Assembly (NCBI GenBank): GCA_023248175.1
Contig: JAHFFC010000034.1
Coordinates: 1-8,249 of the forward strand
Direction: 5' to 3'
DNA from: Candidatus Omnitrophota bacterium
GTDB lineage: Bacteria > Omnitrophota > Gorgyraeia > JACOVV01
DNA length: 8,249 nt
Shown: positions 1 through 5,207 of the stretch, in pieces
Layout of the letters: every line of letters begins with the position of its first letter
Numbering within the stretch: the stretch's first letter is position 1
Program-made: the position numbers and the translations under genes
Notes under the pieces: generated by a model
Seen by the model: the letters and a program-made list of their open reading frames with translations, nothing else
Told to the model about the DNA's origin: nothing
Databases searched by the model: none

Positions 1-632
1 ATGTTCCCCTCACCCGTTCCCTCTCCCCCTGAATGGGGAGAGGGAATATTCATTGTCGGATGCAACTCCAGCGTGGTGAGGATTTCCCCAAGAAATAGCC
101 AAGAGCCGAGCCCTTTAGAGATCAGAAGGGTGTTTTTACCGATGAAACCGATGCCAGCTTGTTCGGCGTAGGCCTTTTCAAGGATCGGTCCTGTGTCCAC
201 GTAGCGCTTAGTTTGAATCGGCACTGGGGCGATTTCGTGGAGGAAGGTTTCGAGTTGTTTAAGTTTCTTATCTAAGACCTTATGATAGTCTCGCCCCCAG
301 GCGTAGCGGGCGATGCGTCCTTTCAATTGCGGAATGCGGAGTGCGGATTGCGGAGTAGAAGGTGAAGGTGGGTTGTAATTGATCGCTACTACGATCATGC
401 TTTTCGCCCCAGGCAGGACTTGTTGAGGATTTTGGCGTCGCTGTGGATTATTGGAGAGGTAATTCATCTCTCCTTGATACCCTTGTGCCAGCCATTGCTG
501 GAAGCGCTCTTCGGCTTCCGGAATTGGTTCTGCAGAGGTAATGCTGATTCGGTCAAAACCGAACTCGGTAGCTTTCGCATGAAGATTAGGGGTGGTCAGA
601 CCCCTATTTTCGAAAGTTTGCCCCTCTCTCAT
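1..632 (-). CDS. queG: Epoxyqueuosine reductase QueG, N-terminal part (runs off the left edge)
   Basis: QueG is a cobalamin- and 4Fe-4S-dependent cytoplasmic enzyme that reduces epoxyqueuosine to queuosine at position 34 of tRNA, the last step of queuosine synthesis. The minus-strand frame is open for 210 codons from ATG 632-630 to base 1. Family signatures are GFDRISIT (residues 25-32), YQGEMNYL (52-59), RYAWGRDYHKVL (109-120), KRYVDTGP (142-149, with D146 matching the family's catalytic Asp) and AGIGFIGKNTLLI (159-171), then GSWLFLGEILT (176-186). The 4Fe-4S domain lies outside the window. An in-frame stop at 650-648 limits the start. There is no Shine-Dalgarno, and -10-like boxes (TATACT at 647-642, TATAGT at 652-647) lie so close that the message could be nearly leaderless. 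Residues 9-16, 93-102 and 196-209 are encoded by three different repeats. The identification is secure; the true N-terminus and whether the gene is intact are not. Confidence 0.9.
   Translation of the reverse strand, partial: MREGQTFENRGLTTPNLHAKATEFGFDRISITSAEPIPEAEERFQQWLAQGYQGEMNYLSNNPQRRQNPQQVLPGAKSMIVVAINYNPPSPSTPQSALRIPQLKGRIARYAWGRDYHKVLDKKLKQLETFLHEIAPVPIQTKRYVDTGPILEKAYAEQAGIGFIGKNTLLISKGLGSWLFLGEILTTLELHPTMNIPSPHSGGEGTGEGN
6..46. repeat. G/C-rich palindromic repeat inside queG
   Basis: TTCCCTCTCCCC (17-28) and GGGGAGAGGGAA (35-46) form a perfect 12-bp stem with a 6-base loop. CCCCTCACCC (6-15) flanks the left arm, but its expected mirror is missing on the right, so the unit looks like a one-sided copy. 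Elements of this CCCTCACCC/CCTCTCCCC type are widespread as interspersed intergenic repeats in several bacterial phyla (from general knowledge). Here it is read in frame within queG as about 14 Gly/Ser/Pro/Glu-rich residues, just after the conserved GEILT segment and before the expected iron-sulfur domain. Confidence 0.75.
329..356. repeat. Tandem heptamer repeat (4 copies) inside queG
   Basis: Four consecutive 7-base units read GCGGAAT, GCGGAGT, GCGGATT and GCGGAGT, matching GCGGANT. The tract is 28 bases and is read in the queG frame as residues 93-102 (TPQSALRIPQ). It sits in a variable loop between the conserved AINYNP strand and the RIARYAWGRDYHK segment. Heptanucleotide tandem repeats of this kind are known as dispersed intergenic repeats in other bacteria; a position inside a gene is less usual. 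Confidence 0.8.
587..610. repeat. REP-like hairpin in the first codons of queG
   Basis: TAGGGGT (587-593) and ACCCCTA (600-606) form a perfect 7-bp stem with the loop GGTCAG, followed by TTTT (607-610) and the small palindrome TTTCGAAA (608-615). GGGGTCAGACCCC-like hairpins are a recurrent class of REP elements, some of them mobilised by Y1-type RAYT transposases (from general knowledge). The unit encodes residues 9-16 of the queG frame. On the plus strand, stem plus T-tract could act as a short terminator, but no plus-strand gene precedes it. Confidence 0.55.
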
Positions 633-675
633 CGCAAGAGAAGTATACTATAATGTCACCACTTTTTGAGAAATA

Positions 676-684
676 TGATAGAAT
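676..684 (+). promoter_or_regulatory. Extended -10 box TGATAGAAT ahead of the DJ-1/PfpI gene
   Basis: The sequence fits TG-N-TANAAT and matches boxes at 2308 and 6248. Only six bases separate it from GTG 691, so transcription would begin at or next to the start codon and give a leaderless message. No good -35 is visible at normal spacing. A perfect TATAAT at 649-654 is an alternative -10 that would give a leader of about 30 bases. Confidence 0.4.
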
Positions 685-690
685 AATGTT

Positions 691-1218
691 GTGCGTTTAA
701 AAGGAAAGAGAATAGCTATTCTGGTCGAAGACTTCTACCAGGATCTCGAGGTTTGGTATCCTCTTCTTCGCCTTAGAGAAGAAGGAGCCAGGGTGGTTGT
801 CATTGGACCCCAGAAGCGGGGCTACAAAGGTAAGTACGGTTACCCGATTGATGCCGATGCGGGGGAAGACGCGGCGAATGCCACAGAGTTTGACGCCGTG
901 GTGATCCCCGGAGGCTGGGCGCCAGATCGTCTTCGGCTGTCGAAGAAGTTAGTAGAGTTTGTCCGCCAGATGGATCGCGCCGGAAAAATTGTGGCTTCCA
1001 TCTGCCACGGGGGTTGGATGCTTGCTTCGGCAGGCATTGTCAAAGGGCGGAAGGTCACTAGTTACATCGCTATTAAAGATGATTTGATCAACGCGGGGGC
1101 ACGGTTTGTGGATAAGGAAGTAGTCCGTGATGGAAATCTGGTTACTTCGAGAAAACCTGACGATCTGCCGACGTTTATGAGGGAGATTATTAAAACACTC
1201 AGCGGTCAGAAAGTCTAG
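691..1218 (+). CDS. DJ-1/PfpI-family protein (PfpI/YhbO-like)
   Basis: This 175-residue protein has the usual length and fold markers of the PfpI/YhbO branch of the DJ-1 superfamily. That family is described as cysteine peptidases or as glyoxalase/deglycase-like enzymes acting on carbonyl damage; which activity applies here cannot be told. A Rossmann-like N-terminus (KRIAILVED, residues 6-14) is followed by DLEVWYPLLRLREEG (18-32), VVIPGG (70-75) and the nucleophile elbow ASICHGG (102-108), with C105 as nucleophile and H106 next to it. TSYIAIKDDLINAG (123-136) and DGNLVTSR (147-154) also match the family. The usual FEDxE stretch that supplies the glutamate partner is replaced by FYQDLE (15-20). 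The GTG start is set by homology and has no Shine-Dalgarno. It leads a tight cluster with the peroxiredoxin 24 bases downstream, suggesting a shared stress role. It is cytoplasmic, with no signal peptide. Confidence 0.88.
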   Translation: MRLKGKRIAILVEDFYQDLEVWYPLLRLREEGARVVVIGPQKRGYKGKYGYPIDADAGEDAANATEFDAVVIPGGWAPDRLRLSKKLVEFVRQMDRAGKIVASICHGGWMLASAGIVKGRKVTSYIAIKDDLINAGARFVDKEVVRDGNLVTSRKPDDLPTFMREIIKTLSGQKV

Positions 1219-1231
1219 CGTACGCTGAAAA

Positions 1232-1239
1232 AAGGAGGT
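1232..1239 (+). promoter_or_regulatory. Strong Shine-Dalgarno AAGGAGGT for the peroxiredoxin
   Basis: A perfect anti-16S match lies three bases before ATG 1243, after an A-rich run. It is the only textbook ribosome site in the window. The other starts have weak sites or none, so this gene is probably the best translated of its cluster. Confidence 0.85.
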
Positions 1240-1242
1240 TTT

Positions 1243-1725
1243 ATGCCAACAGCAACTGAGATTTCATTGAAAATAGGCGATAAAGCGCCGGAGTTTAATC
1301 TTCCTTCGAGTACGGGAAAGAATATTGTACTCAAGGATCTGAAAGGGAAAAATGTCGTTCTCTATTTTTATCCAAAAGATGACACGCCTGGCTGTACCAA
1401 GGAAGCGTGCGATTTCCGTGATACAATCAGAGTCTTTGAAAAGGAAAATGTTGTCATCCTTGGCGTCAGTTTCGATGATCTGAAGTCACACGAAAAATTC
1501 ATCCAAAAATACAAACTTCCATTGACTCTTTTGTTCGATGAAAACAAAGAAGTCGCCAGTGCCTACGGCGTTTATAAGTTAAAAAGTTTCATGGGGAAAA
1601 GTTATTGGGGGATCGAACGGGCTACCTTCTGGATTGATTCGCAAGGAAAGATCAAACAGATCTGGCCAAAAGTAAAAGTAGAGGGTCATATCGAAGAGGT
1701 TTTGGCAGCTATTAGGAAAACTTAG
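1243..1725 (+). CDS. bcp: Thioredoxin-dependent peroxiredoxin, PrxQ/Bcp type
   Basis: This cytoplasmic thiol peroxidase reduces hydrogen peroxide and organic hydroperoxides, using thioredoxin as electron donor. The 160 residues match the usual PrxQ/Bcp length. IGDKAPEFNLP (11-21) opens the thioredoxin fold. The active site PKDDTPGCTKEACDF (44-58) contains the PxxxTxxC motif with peroxidatic C51. C56, five residues later, is the resolving cysteine typical of atypical 2-Cys PrxQ. GIERATFWID (123-132) carries the conserved active-site Arg (R126), and the C-terminal VKVEGHIEEVL (144-154) is also typical. The start is fixed by the strong Shine-Dalgarno at 1232-1239. It lies 24 bases after the DJ-1/PfpI gene and 6 bases before the methyltransferase, so the three are very probably cotranscribed. 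Confidence 0.95.
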   Translation: MPTATEISLKIGDKAPEFNLPSSTGKNIVLKDLKGKNVVLYFYPKDDTPGCTKEACDFRDTIRVFEKENVVILGVSFDDLKSHEKFIQKYKLPLTLLFDENKEVASAYGVYKLKSFMGKSYWGIERATFWIDSQGKIKQIWPKVKVEGHIEEVLAAIRKT

Positions 1726-1731
1726 CCCGAC

Positions 1732-2292
1732 GTGAGAAAGAATCTTCAGAAACAACTCAAGCATATCGAACGCTTCTCTAAAGAGCATGGCGGCATGTGG
1801 AATATTCCTCCCGAAACGGGGATGTTTCTATCTCTGCTGGTGAAACTCAGTCATTCCAAACGCATCTTGGAAGTAGGAACCTCCAATGGTTATTCGACCC
1901 TTTGGCTGGCAGAAGCTATTCGACAAAATCGAGGAGGAAGAATTTCAACGATCGAACGGGATCCGCTAAAGGTTAACCTGGCACGAGCTAATTTTAAAAG
2001 AGCAGGATTGAGTCGCTTTATCAGAATTTACTATGGTGAAGCCCATAAGGTATTAAAACGATTGAAGGGATCTTTTGATTTTGTTTTTATTGATGCTACC
2101 AAAGAAGAATATCTACCGTATCTAAAGCTGATCCTGCCTAAAACCAAACCAGGGGCGCTCATCGTCGCTGACAATGCGATCATGTTCAAGGATCGAATGA
2201 AAGATTATCTTGATTTTGTACGGAATCATCCGAAGTTAGAGAGTGTGCTGATCCCGATTGGCAGTGGCGAGGAGATGACTCTGCGAGGGTAA
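1732..2292 (+). CDS. Class I SAM-dependent O-methyltransferase
   Basis: This 186-residue protein belongs to the small, cation-dependent O-methyltransferase group related to caffeoyl-CoA/catechol methyltransferases and YrrM. WNIPPETGMFLSLLVKL (23-39) precedes the SAM-binding glycine-rich loop RILEVGTSNGYSTLWLA (44-60). TIERD (73-77) holds the acidic residue expected to bind the SAM ribose. FVFIDA (118-123; D121) and ADNAI (146-150; D147 and N148) match the family's metal-binding residues. The substrate is unknown. The GTG start is chosen from homology: it sits six bases after the peroxiredoxin stop, and the nearest Shine-Dalgarno-like AGGA (1714-1717) is rather far away. The spacing implies an operon. 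The protein is slightly short at the C-terminus for the family, but no key motif is missing. Confidence 0.88.
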   Translation: MRKNLQKQLKHIERFSKEHGGMWNIPPETGMFLSLLVKLSHSKRILEVGTSNGYSTLWLAEAIRQNRGGRISTIERDPLKVNLARANFKRAGLSRFIRIYYGEAHKVLKRLKGSFDFVFIDATKEEYLPYLKLILPKTKPGALIVADNAIMFKDRMKDYLDFVRNHPKLESVLIPIGSGEEMTLRG

Positions 2293-2307
2293 CATTTTAA
2301 AATAAGG

Positions 2308-2316
2308 TGATATAAT
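2308..2316 (+). promoter_or_regulatory. Extended -10 box TGATATAAT ahead of the large membrane protein gene
   Basis: This is a perfect TG-N-TATAAT extended -10, 31 bases before ATG 2348, predicting a leader of about 25 bases. No convincing -35 is seen, which extended -10 promoters can do without. It suggests that the membrane protein gene is transcribed separately from the upstream three-gene set. Confidence 0.6.
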
Positions 2317-2347
2317 TCGCCTACTGTTTCCAAAAAATAGTTTTGCT

Positions 2348-5089
2348 ATGTTTGTTTCTGGCCTAGCCAGGGAGTCCTTCTCAAAACATCCTTTTCGTCT
2401 TAGGATGGTAGAAGTGTTGGTCCCTGCCATTATTTTTTTATTTTTTATCCCCACAATACAAGAAATTTTTACTTCAAGGGCGGCTCTTCTGAGTTTTTGT
2501 TTTTTAGCAATGGGAGGAGTGGGATTATTTTGCATTCGCTCGTTTAACTCCCGATTTTCTAAAAAGATTATTAATCAACAATATCAATCAGATCACGCAC
2601 CTGAATTAACAAGTTGGCATTGTGGTTGGGTAGATCGTCTCCTTTATGTAGTTATTTTTGGTGGAGTGGTGATTTTTCTGAAGAATGTTGATGTCTCTTG
2701 GCAGCACTACTCTCAAGCAGGTGTTTTTATTATCGCTTATTCCTTTTGCCGGTTTATTCTTTCTGTTTTTCTCCTCATCCTGTGTTTCACCGTTGGGGTA
2801 CTGATGCTCAGGCAGTTTTCCCCAAATTTTCAGCGAGACAAGATAGGTGTTCTATCTTATTTTATCCTTTGTTTTTTTGGAGGGGCTTCCATTTATGCTG
2901 TTGTTCTTACCTGTTTGGGGTTATTAGGACTACTTAAATTTTCTGTGGTACTTCTACTGACGGTGCCTATTCTCTTTTTTTCGCCTCCATTCATCTCCCA
3001 GCTAGCAGGGACCCTCTATGTCAAAACATACAGGGAGCGTTCTCAATTTAAAGGGTTAAACTGGTGGATACATTCTTTGCTGATTTGGATGGTGTTGGTA
3101 GCTGGAGGATTTTTGTTTTTTTCAAAAGGGCTCTATCCTGGACCGATTGACAATGACGTATGGGAGCATTACATCCCTTACTACCGCGAAGTGTTGCGAA
3201 GTGGAAGTACCGGTCCTAATGAATTGTGGAGTCACTTTTACCTTTCCAAAGCGGCGGGATTGTTTTACCTCTTGGGTCTTCTGAGTGATTGTCTTGCGGT
3301 CCAAATCGTCTCCTGGTGTTTTACGTTGATGGCCGGTATTATTGTTTTTCAATTATTAAAGGAATACACGAAAGATTCTTTTTGGGCTTTACTGGGAATT
3401 ATTATCTTTTTCGCTGCTCATAGTTATAAAGATTTTGGAAATTTTTTTAAGAGCCATGCCGTTTTGGCTGGTTGCGTGGCGTTTCTAGTATGGTCATCTA
3501 TTCAGATCACTCGACAAGCACCTCTTCAGAGAAAAACATTTTATCTTTTTATGACATTAGCGAGTTTTTATACAGGTTTTTATCAACCACAAGGTAGTAG
3601 TATCTTGGTTGTTTTTTGGGGGATAACAGCCTGTTTAGTGGTCTTTTCCCGTACCATGCGGTTTACCGCCTTCTTGTTCGCAACATTATCTCTGTTTCTC
3701 ATCATGGGCGTAATAACAACGGTGGTATTAGGCTACGTTTTCACCGGTCTTGCAACATTAGATCCTGTTCACACCTTTTGGCCATTAGTGAATTACGAAA
3801 AATTTAAACAAGTATTTGGCACTTCTGGAATAGCGTTTTCTCTATTCCAAGAACCTCATGTCCAAAGGCGGTTTAGTCTGGATTGGGCATTAAAAATTTT
3901 TCGTTGCGAGTATTTTTTTAGTTTATTTCCACCTTCGTTACTTTTACTAGGGGGGATGGTTGGGACTTTAAAATTTATCAAGCATCGGAGTTGTGTAAGG
4001 GGTTGGTGTTACGGATACCCAATACTCATTTTTGTGACATTCATTTTTTCTTCGTTTATCTTGACACAGCTTGTTATTACTCAGAGTGTTCTTCATCTTT
4101 TTATGTCTACTATTTTTGCTATGGTTGTCATTGCGGTTATCTTAACAAAAATAGTGGTGGATAGTTTTATTCCGCATTCTGTAAAACCGGGGTTTTGCGC
4201 TCTCCTATTCATTTTTCTGGGCATGGGGGCTGTCACGCAAGAACTAAGATATACTGGAGAGGTTCGCTTGAAGGCATTAGGTGCTTATATGCTGGGTCAG
4301 AAATCATTTTCTGATGTTATTCAAGAGACCAGCATCTATTTTAGCCAGTCGCTGGAGGCAATGACTGGTGCTCGCCATCTGCTTGGACCTAACGCAAGAA
4401 TAATGGATTTGAGCCACGATACTGGCCCCGGATATTCTTTCCCAGGAGCAGGAGTTATCTCAGAACCGTCGTATCTACTGGGTCCTGATCATTTGGAAAT
4501 GGTTTTTGGAGCGCCTGCTAGGGCTAAAGCACTTTTACAGAAACGCGGTCTCAATTATTTTTTCATTAAGTTACACAAACCCCTCTTTAGCAGTCTGGCT
4601 TTTAGTCGTTTGTTTTCCCCCGACTATTTAAATCAGTACTTCAAAGTTATTTTTCACAAAGGTGATAACTATCTCCTGACTTGGCGTTTACCTGAGGATG
4701 CTGAACCGATCCCGCAGAGGCTTGCTCAAATACTAGAACTAAAACAGAAAGGAGTTCTCTTTTATCCATCTTCTACCGAGTTTAGTGATCAGATGCAATC
4801 CGCAGCCTTAATGCCAGCCCAAGTCGCACAGTTTCTTCAATCAGGCATGGTAGACAGAGTTGTCCTCAAGGAAAATCAAGTATTTCTCAGATCACTTGTA
4901 TCACTCATCGAACAAGAACACGGCCCCGTAACGATTGATGCTGTGAAAGAAATAATCAGGCGGCGATGTGAAAATCAGTTTGGGCAGGAATTGACCGTCA
5001 GATTAATGAATAATGATGAGCGGATTCCTTACGGATATCTCTATAAAAGTGAAGAAGATTTCAAGGTATTCTTGAAGGAGGGGAAGTAG
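2348..5089 (+). CDS. Large polytopic membrane protein, possibly GT-C-like glycosyltransferase
   Basis: I do not recognise a named family. The 913-residue protein has roughly 16-18 hydrophobic segments between residues 21 and 630, followed by a soluble C-terminal region of about 280 residues. Six or seven segments precede a conserved-looking polar loop, YPGPIDNDVWEHYIPYYREVL (263-283). An acidic loop of this kind, followed by further helices, is how lipid-phosphate-sugar-using GT-C glycosyltransferases begin, so a role in envelope glycan or lipid modification is a reasonable guess, not a demonstration. Later landmarks are DTGPGYSFPGAG (691-702) and NYLLTWRLP (774-782). ATG 2348 has no Shine-Dalgarno; ATG 2405 is an internal alternative that would remove 19 residues. 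The gene is visibly A+T-richer than its neighbours (hand counts of two 60-base lines, 2401-2460 and 3421-3480, gave about 35-38% G+C, against 45-60% in 7081-7140 and 5221-5280), which may mean acquisition by transfer or simply Phe/Ile/Leu-rich composition. Confidence 0.55.
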   Translation: MFVSGLARESFSKHPFRLRMVEVLVPAIIFLFFIPTIQEIFTSRAALLSFCFLAMGGVGLFCIRSFNSRFSKKIINQQYQSDHAPELTSWHCGWVDRLLYVVIFGGVVIFLKNVDVSWQHYSQAGVFIIAYSFCRFILSVFLLILCFTVGVLMLRQFSPNFQRDKIGVLSYFILCFFGGASIYAVVLTCLGLLGLLKFSVVLLLTVPILFFSPPFISQLAGTLYVKTYRERSQFKGLNWWIHSLLIWMVLVAGGFLFFSKGLYPGPIDNDVWEHYIPYYREVLRSGSTGPNELWSHFYLSKAAGLFYLLGLLSDCLAVQIVSWCFTLMAGIIVFQLLKEYTKDSFWALLGIIIFFAAHSYKDFGNFFKSHAVLAGCVAFLVWSSIQITRQAPLQRKTFYLFMTLASFYTGFYQPQGSSILVVFWGITACLVVFSRTMRFTAFLFATLSLFLIMGVITTVVLGYVFTGLATLDPVHTFWPLVNYEKFKQVFGTSGIAFSLFQEPHVQRRFSLDWALKIFRCEYFFSLFPPSLLLLGGMVGTLKFIKHRSCVRGWCYGYPILIFVTFIFSSFILTQLVITQSVLHLFMSTIFAMVVIAVILTKIVVDSFIPHSVKPGFCALLFIFLGMGAVTQELRYTGEVRLKALGAYMLGQKSFSDVIQETSIYFSQSLEAMTGARHLLGPNARIMDLSHDTGPGYSFPGAGVISEPSYLLGPDHLEMVFGAPARAKALLQKRGLNYFFIKLHKPLFSSLAFSRLFSPDYLNQYFKVIFHKGDNYLLTWRLPEDAEPIPQRLAQILELKQKGVLFYPSSTEFSDQMQSAALMPAQVAQFLQSGMVDRVVLKENQVFLRSLVSLIEQEHGPVTIDAVKEIIRRRCENQFGQELTVRLMNNDERIPYGYLYKSEEDFKVFLKEGK

Positions 5090-5148
5090 AGAGGATTCGA
5101 AGAAACATTATATCCCACCCATTATTACAATCTATGTTATACGAAATA

Positions 5149-5162
5149 TGACAGGTGTGTCA
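5149..5162. promoter_or_regulatory. Inverted repeat TGACA-N4-TGTCA, possible operator
   Basis: TGACA (5149-5153) and TGTCA (5158-5162) form a 5-bp dyad with a 4-base centre. It ends five bases before the -35-like TTGCAC of the dehydrogenase promoter, where an activator or repressor might bind. No regulator gene lies nearby, and so short a dyad can arise by chance. Confidence 0.25.
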
Positions 5163-5167
5163 ATGAC

Positions 5168-5196
5168 TTGCACTGTTTTGTTGACCGTGGCATAAT
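5168..5196 (+). promoter_or_regulatory. Promoter of the dehydrogenase: TTGCAC-N17-TGG-CATAAT region
   Basis: TTGCAC (5168-5173) stands 17 bases before CATAAT (5191-5196), and TG at 5188-5189 makes this an extended -10. The predicted start of transcription is near 5203, only about five bases before ATG 5208. No Shine-Dalgarno lies in between, so a leaderless or nearly leaderless message is expected. Confidence 0.5.
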
Positions 5197-5207
5197 AACC
5201 CCCATCT

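Noticed and set aside
329..356. Heptamer tract as a CRISPR array remnant
   Set aside because: The units are 7 bases long and directly adjacent without spacers, so this is a simple tandem repeat.
587..610. Hairpin plus TTTT as a functional plus-strand terminator
   Set aside because: No plus-strand gene ends upstream, the stem is only 7 bp, and the segment is translated on the opposite strand as part of queG.
420..653. Plus-strand open frame of 77 codons
   Set aside because: It lies wholly antisense to the clearly homologous queG frame and has no recognisable protein features of its own.
1199..1228. Inverted repeat TCAGCG/CGCTGA, including AGCGTACGCT, as a terminator after the DJ-1/PfpI gene
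   Set aside because: It is followed by an A-run rather than T's, the loop is long, and the next gene's Shine-Dalgarno follows at once; the genes look cotranscribed.
2236..2535. Minus-strand open frame spanning the methyltransferase end and the membrane protein start
   Set aside because: It runs antisense to two supported genes and across a plausible promoter; no protein signature.
5106..5116. Reverse-strand TATAAT box (complement of CATTATATCCC) as an antisense promoter
   Set aside because: No gene on the minus strand follows it and no -35 is evident; A+T-rich sequence gives such boxes by chance.
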